Positions 39,058-51,400 of a stretch of 64,000 nt of DNA are shown in pieces; the first letter of the stretch is position 1, and each line of letters opens with the position of its first letter. Source of the DNA: Takakia lepidozioides (lineage: Eukaryota; Streptophyta; Takakiopsida; Takakiales; Takakiaceae); NCBI GenBank assembly GCA_030704615.1, contig CM060732.1:37553053-37617052 (forward strand), given 5' to 3'. The position numbers were made by a program, and so were the translations under genes. The notes under the pieces are model-generated. The model did no database searches. It saw only the letters and a list, made by a program, of their open reading frames with translations, and was not told the origin of the DNA.

Positions 39058-40039
39058 ACTCTATCATGCAGAATTAGCACCGTCCGGGGGTCACAAAGTG
39101 CGATGCCCGGACGTCACAATTTAAGGGGGTATATTTGAATTTAGGCGGGAAAATTTGAATTTGAAATTTGAATTTTAAAAACTTGTTGACCATTGACTCT
39201 GGTTCTGTCTAATGGCGATATATTCATTGTTCTACATATATCATGCAATGCATACTTGAACCTAAGATCTCCACGTTATAACATTTATAAGACACTACAA
39301 ACTAATCAACACACCTACGCTACATCTATGTATCACAAAAGCAATCTATATATATATATATAACGATTTCTTTCAAGTTCCTTCTAAGGGGTCTTTCTTG
39401 TGACGTTGGGGAGTTGCAACCTCCACAACCTTAGTGCCCAGCCCCAACCCCAGCGTCGTCGCCGTTGTTGCACCCCCCCACCGCCAGGCGCCCCAAACAA
39501 CGTTCTTGTGATGACCTAAGCTGACCACAACACCATTGCGACCCACTGTGGCGACACCGTTGCGACCCTCTGGCGTCGCAACGTTGGGCGTCCCAACGCG
39601 GGGCGCCCCCAGCGATGCTTTTGTGAAGTTGAGGCCGCAAAGCCCAAAAAAATATTAAAAAAAAAAAAAAAAAAACTCTCACATTGGTGATGTTGTTGCG
39701 ATGCCCTGGCGTCGCAGAGGCGCTGGGGCGCCCTTAGTGACGCTTTTGCGACGCCTCAGCTTGCAACGTCCAACCAAAAAATATATATATTGGATTTCCG
39801 ACGCCGGGGCGTCGCAAGAAAAAAATTTCGTCGCAGCGAGGGCCCTTTTTTCCCCTTCATGTCACCTTACGACGGCTGGGCGTCGTAATGGTGTCGCAGC
39901 GGGGGATTGCGACGTCGAGGCGTTGCAAAAAAGCGTCGCGGGCTCGGCGTCGAAGGCTTGATGTCGCGCGGGGCGTGGAGGCGCAGCTGGCGTAAACCCC
40001 CCCCCCCCCCCCCCCCCCCCCGCCCCATTTGCTGTAGTG
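38843..40039. mobile_element. Non-autonomous CACTA (En/Spm) transposon
   Basis: The ends are CACTACAGGAAAAGGGGG on the left and, complemented, CACTACAGCAAATGGGG on the right, flanked by the 3-bp duplication GTT. It is 1,197 bases long with no transposase frame. The subterminal regions carry many copies of a GC palindrome family, CGACGCC..GGCGTCG, in both orientations, as expected for transposase-binding repeats of CACTA elements. It also holds a poly(A) run (39028-39053) and a poly(C) run (about 39998-40020). It sits within the RNase H retroelement and is thus younger than it. Confidence 0.92.
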
Positions 40040-40131
40040 GTTTCGGCGTGTTTTATGAATAATTTGTGGAGATGCCAGACTGCTTGGTTGTGTCGAGTGA
40101 TATGAAGACCATGGATAACCGGATGCGTGCA

Positions 40132-41037
40132 CTAGCTCAGGAGGTGCGGCCAGGTATCACGTGCATTGTGAGTTGTGGAGCACAGTGGGCAGTAAGGTGA
40201 TGGATAGAGATATGGCCAGAAAATGTGTTTGCGTTGATGACCCATGTATTGGGCGTATCTGAATTTAAGTGTCTGGCGGATTTGTGCATCAGTGATAGAT
40301 TTGGTGTGCCAGAAGTGGTTCGAGAGTTTGTGATGTAATACCTCGGATTGGGTCCATTTTTTAATATGTATTTTGGTATGACTGATAGAGGCTACGGCCT
40401 GTTTGTTTGCTTCATGAGTGAGGGTGGCCAAGAGATTGCGTGTGGGTCGTGGTGCGGTAAGGTTCGGAACTGGGTGTATAAACCAAAAGGGATAGGAGTG
40501 GGCGATGTGGATAGGATCGTTGGTTGGTTTGACTCTGAGTTTGGTGGCACCGAGCTGAGTGAGGAGGTCGGCCTCCTCATTCCCTTGAATGTCAGTGTGC
40601 GAGCATACTTTGAGTAGGTGTACTGGGTGTTTTATAGAAACGGCGGCGTTGACAATGGCTGAGATGAGGTTGCGGTCAGGATGGTGGTGGTGGGAGGAGG
40701 GGCGGGCAATGTGGTGCAGATGAGGAATAAGGAGGTAAGGCTGTCAATGAAGATGAAGTATGGGGGGGGAGAAATGTATCGAGTAGGAGGAGAGCATCGT
40801 ATATGGCCATAAGTTCGGCCCTGAGAATAGTTGAAGGGCCAGGGAGTTTGAGGGTCACCCCTCTCCCCGTACCTGCGTGATAGATACCATAGCCTGCATT
40901 AGTTTGAGTAAGGGATCCATCAGTGTAATGAGAGTTCGCAAGGGGGTATTTGAGGGGGTAGGATTGTTGATAGAACGAAGGAACTGGGGGAAGATGATCT
41001 GTTGGTGTGGGCTGTGGGGGGCGTTGCAATGCCTCAA
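40132..41037 (-). pseudogene. RNase H and zinc-knuckle region of the retroelement
   Basis: The upstream part (41037-40676) has the YTDGSLTQTNAGYG strand (first Asp) and LRAELMAIYDAL helix (catalytic Glu). A frame change follows. The downstream part has CSHTDIQGNEEADLLTQLGA near 40550-40610, giving the fourth catalytic Asp, and ends in a CPLC finger near 40160-40190. Ribonuclease H in non-LTR elements removes the RNA template during integration. The frame change and a terminal in-frame stop just before the last Cys show that it is broken. Confidence 0.75.
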
Positions 41038-41278
41038 TCCAGGCTTTATTTGTTTTAATTCGGGGGAGGGGGATAGGTATATTTGTACAATGGAGAATAT
41101 GTGGGTGATGGATGATGGTCTTTATTTTATGAGTAACGGTTAGTAGATGTTCTAGTTTGTGATAGAAAGGTGTGGGTATGGCAGCGTGGTGGGGGTTTTG
41201 GACGTGGATTCTTTTTGCCTAAGGTATTTGGGAAAAGGGGGGGTATGGGTATATTTAAGCTGGTTTGGGTCAATTGTG

Positions 41279-42046
41279 GCTAATAGCTTGATCTCTGTAG
41301 GGAGGCGTAGAAGTGGATGAGAGATGGTAGGTGTGTTTTTGTTGTGTAAGGATGAGAATGGTTGAAGCATAAGAAGAGGAATGTGCAGCAAATTTGGCCC
41401 ATTGAAGTGCTTCATGAGCGACGGGTCCAGATGGAGGGTGAGCGAAACCATGGCCCTCCTAGGTATGCTGGGTAGCATTAGCAGTGGCCCCAAAAATGTA
41501 GTCCCTATGATGTGGGCTGGCAAAGGTGTCGAGTTCCATAGGGTAGGTTAGTGGGTTGGAGTAGTATGAATGAGTGATCTGGAATATCTTGATAAGTAAG
41601 ACGAGAATATCTTGGGGAATAGTGTGATGTGTGCTTGCCATTTCTAGTAGTGCAAGGGAACGCGGTTTTTTAGGTGAAGTGTCTTTGAGATAGCGGTCGA
41701 TAAGCCAATATACTTCTGTGGCAAAATCTTGTTTAAGTGGAAGTAGCTCATGTGAGCATGTCTTTGGGGTAGAGTATTTGTTCCATAGCCATGTTAATCT
41801 ATTGTTGGGGATGAGCCCTATGTAGCGGCCATTTTGTGCATATATACTAGCAAGGCCGGGGCCCATGCGGATTAGAGGTTGAGCATGTTGGATATCTTTG
41901 TCAGGGTTACATTCAGCTATGCATATGTATATGTTGGGGGCCGAGATCGGTTTATGAATGTATCTGTTGTTTGTATGTTGAATGGGGGTGGCATGTTGTT
42001 GGTAAATATGTGTTAGGGAGTCAATGTTAGTGGTTTTGTAGAACAT
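41279..42046 (-). pseudogene. Retroelement frame of unknown function with an HPPS motif
   Basis: A minus-strand frame with one in-frame TAG (near 41459-41461) contains an Arg-Ser-Leu-Ala-Leu-Leu-Glu-Met helix, a YYSNPLTY segment and RDYIFGA. After the stop come GHGFAHPPSGPVAHEALQWA and further text to 41279. The arrangement FGA...HPP...EALxWAxxAA recalls the NPP(F/W) loop of N6-adenine-type methyltransferases and PCIF1-like proteins, but this is weak similarity from memory. It lies upstream of the RNase H domain in the same element. Confidence 0.4.
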
Positions 42047-42785
42047 GGTGAGAATGGTGAGATTGTGGTCTGGGTCACAATCGTCATGTGGGCCAAATAG
42101 ATCATCTTCTATTTGTCATGTGTTGTCTTCGTCAGGGTAGCCGGCCCACTTGCAATGGTAGTATGTGTCAACACAGGTGGCCCGAAGGCGTCAATTGACG
42201 TTTGGGTTTTAATACCTAGACATAGGCATCCAAGTTATCAGAGTTATGCGGGGAGGTAGGGTGAGACATTGTGGGGGATAGTGGGGGATGGGTGGAAGTG
42301 TAGTGAATTCATTTTGCCTTAGAAGTCGGCGCCGTGTTGCTGTGGTAAGTTGGGTAAGGGTAGTAATGTGACGTTCTTTGAAGTAAGTGAGGATGGGAAT
42401 TTTTTGTTTTGGGTGAGAGACTTCGAATCGTGATAGAGAAGGACTTGTGACCCACGTGTTCCAGTGGTGAAGAGGTGTTTGTGGTAGCCTGGTAGGTCCG
42501 TTTGTATACTTATTTTCATTTGGCGGAGGATGAGTAGTGTACGCGCAGTGGGGGAGTGTATGCAAGCTTGTGGGTATAAGGATGACAATGAGTGGAGACC
42601 GTTGTATTTTTGGGCAAAGAATCTGAGAAGCCCCTGATAGATGATACTAAGGCGCCCGATGTCACTTAGCGCTTCTTTCAATTGTGTACCTAATGTGTGG
42701 GCGTACGAAATAATTAATAGGCTGACAATATTTGAACACCAAACCTCGTGTTTATTGTACATTGCCCTGACAACAAGCATGTAGC

Positions 42786-45591
42786 CGAGTTGTAAGCCAA
42801 ACTATATCTTCGCATTAGGCAACTTCATAAATATATACATTTTAACGAACAACAGTGACATATTTTTTAGTTAAACGCATGAAAAGATAAAAATGATTTT
42901 ATGAGTATATACCCGGGTCTCAGTAAAGGTAACAAATGAGAACCAGGCGGGGGTGTCATTGAGCAATACCCGGTTGTTTGGTAGAATGTAGGTTTAGGGA
43001 AATTGACCTAACCACCTGCAAACCATACTAGTCGCAATATGGCTGTTGGCGATGCTGTAATTGAGACCAATACTCAAGGGCGAGCAGTTGAAAATGGGAG
43101 GGGTAGGCATTATGACGTTAGGACGCCCCATGTCATGGTTTTAGTCATGGTTGATTAGAATTACCTGCTTCTAGTTAACTAGGACATTTTGGATATTTAT
43201 ATTTGTATTTTGTGTGTTGGGACTTCATTTGGTCTCATATGCCAAGTGAGGTGTCAAGCCACCTCACTTGGAACATGGGGGATGGGTTTTCCCCTTGTGA
43301 GGGTTGAGGAGGGCTCATCTTTTTGTAGTTGAGCCTCCATGAGCCTCTCTGTGATTCTATGGTCAAACGATGTTTTGAGACTCGTGAAGATATTTGAAGC
43401 TCCTCAACGATCCCAATAAAGCACATAAATTTGACACAACCTTCCCAAAGAAACTTGCACATGCGCGATTATTTTTTGAGCTACGCGAAGGAGGCCAAAG
43501 AAATACAACAATCACAGCACCAAGTCGGAGACAAAAATCAAACTGCATTGCAAGCAATATGAGAAAGGTTTGAAAAGATTTGCTCAAAATTCCGAGTAAT
43601 TAGGCACTTTTGCCATATAGTTTCCGATCAATTAGGCAAAAATATGAAAAATTACTAAAATGTATTAGGCGCGTTGAATTTGACTTAAATATTATTGCCT
43701 AACCGGCTATATGGGTACTGTAGTAATGGAAAGAAACCACCTCTTAAAGGAATAATCCAACCCTATCTTATGTGCAAAAGCGTATATGTACAAAGCGGTC
43801 AATCGCAACCAGCCCTACCTTTTTAGGCGAGATTCAGCCTAAAAGCACAAAAAAAAAAGTGGGCCCGCAACACCCCTATGCAAAAAAACAGGGCCCTGAA
43901 AAATAAATTAATAATAATAATAAAACCAGGGAATGTCGGTTCCTTGGCCATGTGGTGCCAGAAGGCACCAAGGGAACTGACCCTGGTTTCCATAACCGAG
44001 GGGCGCCGGCCCCATCGCACCAGGATCTCGCCACTTGCACCTCTCAAAGTCCAGGCATGGGCATGCGCTAATTTCGCCACCTATTTCTACCTCCATTTCC
44101 AGATGTGTTCCCTGGGTAATATACCTATATAAGTTATGTAGAAATCGCCATATTGTACCACATATATAACCTGGTAGGATCGGAGAAGACTATGTTTACT
44201 CAACGAGTTGAATGCAAGCGTGGGAGCCTTGCGATACGGTCATCTGGAATGGCCGTACCGACGAACGTTCCGACAGGGCATCGTGCATGTTGTCAAATCC
44301 CCATCTCCCCTTGCTCCCCTCTCACCTGGAGCCTGTATTGTAGACTACAAGATTATAAAATCAAAGGTTTGGCAAGAAGTGGATGGTAGTGGGGTGGCTA
44401 GGTGATATATGTTCCAACGACAAGGTTGGAGATTCAATTTGTGGTGGTCAAAGTACATTGAGTGATTGGTTGTACATGTGATTAATTAATTATATTTTTC
44501 ATCTCCAAAATAATTCTAAGTCCAAGATCCTCACTTTGCTCCGTGTTCCCAATCGCTCCTTTGTCCCCTCCTTGTTCCTAGCCCCTCTCCCCTATCCCTG
44601 TCCCTTGTCCTCATCCCCCGTTCACGGTCCCGCTCACCTCCTCGCCCATGTGGAATGCGGCTTGCTCCCCTATTCCCGGTCCCTGCTCCCCTTTCACTAT
44701 GGGGATAGTCCGTGAACGGGAACATAATAGCAAAATTGGAGAATGTTTGGGAACATGGTCCCGAAGGTGGGGAGCATGAGGAGGGAACAATAGGTGTGGA
44801 GCGCTCCCCACCTTCGCAATGGGGGGATGAGGGTTGACTGATAGTCTCCAGGAGCCTCCGCCCAGCCCGGCCACCACCTCCAGCCTGGCCACCACCTCCC
44901 CCGCATGCCTTAAAACTCGTTGGGTAGGCGTAGTCCTTGGCCATAGGATTCCGGTGGACATTGTACCAGTCGCCACCTCTGCACTTCAGGTAGAAACACC
45001 CAAATATGAGCAGGTCTCAAAATGGACCCTTATTTTTGGGGTGTAAAGTGGTCCCGCCTGGCCTTAAATGACGACCTTACTGCCAACGGGCTGTTTTAGG
45101 TTCCTTCATGGGCATTGTGGGCCCCATGGTGCTTTGTTAGATGAACAAAAACGTACTGAATATTGTGAGCAGCGTATTTGCCAAATGGAGGCCTTTTATA
45201 GGATACCTTTTGCTCTTGTGGGCCGAGCTCTTGGGTGAGTTATTGGGCCATTTCAAGTGCACATCTTGTGCATGTCAGGTCACATGTAGGCTTCATATTA
45301 GATAATATTTCAGTGAGTTATGGTACCCTCTATAGCTCATTTTTGTGCCCTGCCACTTTGATAATATATATCATTTAGCCACTTCATCCAAAATTCATGC
45401 AATTCAAACCACAAGCTGTTTGTTCAATTGCTCATCCAGTCATATAACTTTTCCCCTTACTGCACCAATTGTACGGGCATATCTGCTTAAGCGCTCACAT
45501 TTGGGTGTAACTACCTTAATCCCAAAAACAATTTGTCGCGGCCACACCTACAACATGAAGTGCCATCCAAAAATTAACCTATCAAAATAAA
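42786..45591. other. Repeat-rich intergenic region without a supported gene
   Basis: The region contains AT-rich and C/T-rich tracts (44530-44960), and frames that do not match known families. At 44380-44440 there is another tRNA-like A/B-box pair (GTGGCTAGGTGATATA and GGAGATTCAAT), possibly a second SINE head. Confidence 0.35.
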
Positions 45592-46430
45592 TAGTACTTT
45601 TTCAATTCATCCTTCACCTTCCTACCTTTTTTTACTAAAAAATTAAGTGATGAATCTCAAATCGATCAATAGAAGGCTGATGGATAGTCGTGGTTGAATA
45701 AACCATGGCCCACTCTTCTTTTCGATTATCGCAGATGGAACCGGCCACTAAGGGGGAAATGTAGGATCGGCCTCCAAATCCGGTGAGATTGAGGGATTGA
45801 ACAGTTTTCGTTTGGAATAGAAGAGCCTGATGGCACATCATGCACATATATCAATTTCAAAAGGAGTTCGTAGTACTTTTTCAATCCATTCTTCACCTTC
45901 CTACCTTTTTTTACGAAAAAATTAAGTGATGAATCTCAAATCGATCAATGGAAGGCTGATGGATAGTCGTGGTTGAATAAACCATGGCCCACTCTTCTTT
46001 TCGATTATCGCAGATGGAACCGGCCACTAAGGGGGAAATGTAGGATCGGCCTCCAAATCCGGTGAGATTGAGGGATTGAACAGTTTTCGTTTGGAATAGA
46101 AGAGCCTGATGGCACATCATGCACATATATCAATTTCAAAAGGAGTTTGTAGTACTTTTTCAATTCATCCTTCACCATCCTACCTTTTTTTACGAAAAAA
46201 TTAAGTGATGAATCTCAAATCGATCAATGGAAGGCTGATGGATAGTCGTGGTTGAATAAACCATGGCCCACTCTTCTTTTCGATTATCGCAGATGGAACC
46301 GGCCATTACAGGGGGAAAGGTGGGATTGGCCTCCAAATCCGGTGAGATTGAGGGATTGAACAGTTTTCGTTTGGAATAGAAGAGCCTGATGGCACATCAT
46401 GCACATATATCATTTTCAAAAGGAGTTCGT
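45592..46430. repeat. 279-bp unit in three tandem copies
   Basis: Units start with TAGTACTTTTTCAAT at 45592, 45871 and 46150. Copies 1 and 2 are nearly identical; copy 3 has a few more differences and one extra base. Each of the first two units contains the same about 70-codon minus-strand open frame, beginning MCMMCHQALLFQTK; the third copy has lost it. The encoded peptide has no family I recognise. Confidence 0.92.
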
Positions 46431-48470
46431 AGCTACTACCTATGCGTTGGTCCTCACCACACTTTCGTATATAAAAGAACGAAATAATCTAACTTTTGTG
46501 GCAGGCCATGTTGCATTCGGACAACCACCGATTCGACATGCCTCATTTGATACATCTTACTTCGTAGCTTTATATCGTCACCTTCCGCTCAAAGTGCGAA
46601 TAAGATCAAACATTTGACTTCGGTCAGCGTCATCTTCACTTTGTCGTCCAAGGCACTGCTGTTAACACTCCGCAATAGTTAATTATTCGTTACTCCTTAC
46701 CCCTATTGGACCTAACCAATTTACGGTTGACTGGATCCATCATACCTCTCCAAACTCGTCCTTTTATTTTTATTTATTTTTAGGTAAAGGGAACGGAGGC
46801 CCTAATTATTTTATTAATAACCTTTTATTTTATTCTATAGAAATAAAAAGGAGATGGAAGGGGCCCAGGCCAAGTATTTCAAACCAGCTTTCTACCAAGT
46901 CTTACGCAACTTGGTCGTACAACTGACTTTAAGAAAAGGATGTTGAGAGACTGCACACCACAAACTGTGAAATGGAGTTGAACCTCAGATCTTCTGGGCC
47001 CCACCTTAGTCGAAGAGTGAATGAATGATGGATGGATGAAGTTTTGGTCGAGCAGTTGTCCTCGAAATTTCCGTGAAAAGAGGGTAGGGTAAGGGTAAAC
47101 AAACTTCAACTTTTTGCATAAGAATAAAGTTTCTTTACTGAGCATAGTACTGAGCACGTTCCTTATGGGTAAGAAGTAAAAATAGTAAGAGGGGTGAATT
47201 GACCGGCGATGACTGGTGGCGGTCGTCTCTCTCGCGGTATGTGTGTCTATCTGTCTGTGTTCTCGCCGCACCCACGGCCCACGTTGTCCGTCTCTCGTTC
47301 TCTGACTAGTCACACTCCATTAATAGAAGCTTGCAGTCATGGTGGTAGAGTCTGTGGATTTTTGGTAGGTTCACAATTGCTGTCTCCACGGGCGTTTCCT
47401 GCAGTGATTTCCGCATCACCTTGCAGCCAGCGATTGCACTACTCCAAAGAATTGAGCTTGCAAGTTTGGTTCCAGCATATGGAGATCCTGTCTGTGGAGT
47501 CACTCCCTTTGTGCATCACAAAAAGGGATTATCTGTCTTGCTCTTCGCTTTACCATCCGCACTTGCAATCTTGAAACTAATCTCAATTGCACTGCATACA
47601 TACAAAACCCGGTGCTTTACCAGGACCATGAGCAGATTCAACGCTTCGAACGTCGAAGAGGAAGCTGGAACCGAGTGTGGATGCAGGCCCTCGCTTTCAA
47701 GGAAATTCCTACTGTGCAGGCCTGGTGTGCAAGAGCGCCAACTGTATTTCATAGCGCTAATTGTAGTCGCAGGAAGACTGGTTCACGGACAGTGAATATG
47801 GATTTAGCAAGGTTTCGCGTGTGGGGTCGATGGGTTTGTGGTGCCAATTCGAATGGATAGAAAACGCGAGAGTAGATTAAAAGGAATAAGGGGGCTCGAT
47901 TCGAGCAACACCGACCTGCGCCAACTCATGGGTGGGAGACTTGCACCGTAGAGACCATGTATAAACTGTGTAAAGAGAGAGCCAAATAGAGTGCGGGTGT
48001 GGTCTTCGGGCAGGTGACCTGCAGGGCGGATACCTGCTATGGCACAGACAGATATTCCGTGATACCATTTGTGATAATTACTAGGGGGACTCTTAGTAGT
48101 CCGCAGAAAGTGAGGAGCATGGGAGCCGCGCAGTGGTTTAGATTAAGATAATGCAATGGATTGACCGCACCCCCTAGATGTAAGTATTGAGCTGCCCTTT
48201 TTCATGTTGGATTGCTTTCCGTGGACATGGAACTCAGGCTGGAATGCAATTTGTTAATCGTGCGGCGAAGGAGGCTTTCGCTATGGCGAACTCGGCTGAC
48301 AAGTTGGAAACTGTCTCCTTCCAGGACTGCTTACTTCGACTTTTTAGCCCTCAGAAAGAGCGCAAGAATACCAGGATTTGAAGCCTACGAGGAATTTCTC
48401 TGAAGTCGACGTCAGACAGGATACTCAACTTACTTTTATGGAAATTGCTCACTAAGAAAGGAGCCACGCA
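46431..48470. other. Upstream region of the receptor kinase gene
   Basis: Several overlapping frames of 60-140 codons at 47200-47800 show no recognised domain. Part of this is probably the promoter and leader of the gene that starts at 48471. Confidence 0.35.
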
Positions 48471-51400
48471 ATGGCTATATTGCCATTCTTCTTACTCCTT
48501 GGACTCTCCTTCAACATTCTGTTGTTAGCCGTACTTCCATACCCAGTGTCTTCCACGCTGTCGTACGACTATGTGACCCTTAACTTCACAGCATCCCCGT
48601 TACAGTACATAGACAACAACGGGTTCTTTCTCAAGTCCATCGATGGCTCGTTTGCCCTCGCATTCTCAAGCAATAGTGGGGACATCACAAATTTTTACTT
48701 GAGCATTGTTCACGTATCCACGCTAGTGATAGTCTGGTCGGCAAACCGGAATTCCCCTGTGGGTGAAACTGACGTGCTGGAGTTCCGAAGTAGCGATGGA
48801 AACGTAGTGCTACATGCAGGTCGGACTTTAGTCTGGGAAACAAATACCACAAACCTGCGGGGCACTATTTTGCAGCTGCAAGAGTCTGGAAATTTGGTGC
48901 TTCTCACCGCAGTTGTGCAAGGGACTGTGCTGTGGCAGAGCTTTGACCACCCATCAGACACTTTGTTGTCTGGCCAGGTCAGCTTTCCCATAAACATTGA
49001 TTTGTTGAATTCCAATACTTTGTTCAGAAAGCCTGAAACAAATACTGCACTGCTCACTGCGTAGATATCCTTGCAGTTTGGCCAATGGTCTGATGGTTTA
49101 GATGGAGGTAGATTCCATTTGTCAGATATTTCAGGATTTATGATTCCCTTTTATTGGTGCTGCTCATGATGGGGAGTTGGTGGGAGATTCCTTGGCTTTT
49201 TCCTCCTCAAGCCAATAAACAAATTTGTATGTGCACTGGGTTTTTGTAAAAACCATACAGGAGACATGTTCTGTTTCTAATATTTCTCTTTTTGCAACCA
49301 GAAGCTTCAGTCTGGCATGAGACTGATCAGCAGCGTTTCATCAACAAATGTTTCTGAAGGATTGTACTCCCTGGAGATGAAAGCTGGGGATGACCTTGTG
49401 CTGTATGCTGACTTTCCTCCTCTGCCACAACCTTACTGGACAATGAGAGGCGACAGCAATACCGTGACAGAAAATCCAGGAACATCCTCATATGCATTGA
49501 TTGACAATGGGATATTAGGTGTGTATGGCAATGGATCTTCGGCCCCCCTTTATGAGATCACATTAGACCAGTCCACAACAATGCTGCGGCATGCAACACT
49601 TGGAGCCGATGGAAATCTTCAAATTTACTTCCTTTATGGAGGGTGGAATCTTGCATTTCAAGCAGTTTCGACAAGCTGCAATCTCCCAAGCTTTTGCGGG
49701 GCCTATGGGATTTGCAACAATGCTCAATGCAACTGCCCTCAGTCCTTCCAGCCAGTGAACAGTACAGATGTTTCGTCGGGCTGTCTGCCTCCAAGTACCC
49801 CACCATCTTGTCCAAATGCTTCAAGTGAGGGACTTCAGTTTCTTGACATGGGCTCCTCAATTACGTACTTTGCCAACCAGTACTTAACCCCTTTGACTAC
49901 AGGGCTGGCATCATGCCAGCAGCTGTGTCTTAGTAACTGCTCTTGTGCAACCTTCTTCTACTATAATGAAACAGGGTCCTGCTATCTATCTCAGCAATTG
50001 GAGGGTAGCCTCTTGTATGACGGCAAGGCGACCCACCTGGCGTTTGCTAAGATCAAGAGCAAGAATGGGGTTTCTGCACCAGGGATACAGAGCAATAAGG
50101 GAGGAGGTTTGTCATCGTCATCTGGTATAGCTATTGCAATTGGTGCTGTGACTTTGGTCATCATTGCTGCATTGTGTGGGGGTGCCTATTGCTGCTACAA
50201 GAAACGGAGGGGGGTTGAAAGTCCCCAAGTTCCCTTGGAAGACGAGATGTTTCTGGACTCAATCCCAGGCCTGCCGACACGCTTTTCCTTCAAGGAGCTA
50301 CAGTTGGCAACCAGCGAGTTCAGCAAGAAGCTTGGAGCTGGGGGTTTTGGATCAGTTTATGAGGGCGTGCTGTCTGGCAGCCGTAGGATCGCTGTCAAGC
50401 AGCTAGAGACAGTTGGGCAGGGTCGGAAGGAGTTCCGTGCAGAGGTGGCAACTATTGGAAGCATTCACCATGTGCATCTCGTCCAGTTGATAGGATTCTG
50501 TGCCGAGGGTTTGCACCGTCTCCTTGTGTATGAGCACATGGCCAATGGTTCTTTGGACAAGGCCTTGTTTACAGACAACGAGAAGGGGTTAGTGCTTGAT
50601 TGGAAGACACGGGTTAACATTGCACTAGGCACGGCAAAGGGTTTAGCCTATCTCCATGAAGACTGTAGGGAGCGCATCATTCACTGCGACATAAAGCCAG
50701 AGAACATTTTACTGGATGATAATTTCTTGCCCAAGGTGTCAGACTTTGGATTGGCAAAGCTCATGAACCGAGAAATGAGCCAGGTTTTCCTCAAGTCTCT
50801 CATGTCTTGCATGTTGATTATTGCTGCAGGCAGGCAGGCAAACACCCTTGAGAAATATTCCAGTTGCAAACTATTGCAAAAAGCACATCATAACAACAAG
50901 ATACCTGCTAGAAATACTGTCTTTAAAAAGTCTGTGCCTGTGGTTGTGTATTTCTTCCTCAATTCCTCATGCCTTCACTTGGTTGCTGCTATTTCAACTA
51001 CACTCATCAGTGGTTGGCTGTGGCATGAGAACTGCTCATTTCTTATGCTTTTTCAAATGTGCGAAATACTTGTTGTTCTCCGACACTCCTCTCTGTGGAA
51101 ACCACACACATGTTGGTTGGAGCAAGCTTGGGTTTTACTTGAGAGAAAAGAGTATTCATGAACCCTACAGGGGTTATTGGATCTTTCACTTTAGCCAAGC
51201 AAGTAATTTTTTGTGATCATTATCGAGGTGGCTTGAGAGTGAGTTGGCTCTGATTGGCAGGTGTTCACTACCCTCCGAGGCACACGTGGCTACTTGGCAC
51301 CTGAATGGCTCACGAATTTTGCCATCTCTGAGAAAAGTGATGTGTATAGCTTTGGGATGGTGCTTCTGGAGATAATCAGTGGCAGGAAAAATTTTGATCC

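Larger units (their letters stand above)
38289..42785 (-). mobile_element. Degraded retroelement with RNase H domain, interrupted by a CACTA element
   Basis: Read on the minus strand, it opens near 42780 with a tRNA-like stretch (GTGTTCAAATATTG as B-box), then broken frames (42780-42209, 42046-41279, 41037-40676, 40620-40132). The last ends in a C-x2-C zinc-knuckle-like CPLCSTTHNARDTWPHLL. The 3' region is rich in short CAGACC/ACCCTC repeats (38400-38610) and ends with the same sequence as the short element at 6246-6367. An RNase H domain with YTDGS, an E in LRAELMA and SHTDIQGNEEAD is clear. I found no reverse transcriptase motif, so either it is deleted or the element is a non-autonomous relative. 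Several stops and frame changes are present. Confidence 0.65.

Noticed and set aside
38475-39138. Overlapping frames of 80-200 codons with poly-Lys or poly-Phe runs
   Set aside because: They cross the retroelement/CACTA border and the poly(A) tract; no conserved domain.
44531-44976. Gly/Arg-rich frames on the minus strand
   Set aside because: They come from a pyrimidine-rich simple sequence on +, without domain or splice support.
47209-47860. Possible gene just upstream of the receptor kinase
   Set aside because: Three overlapping frames of similar length in different phases, with no domain and no consistent splice chain.
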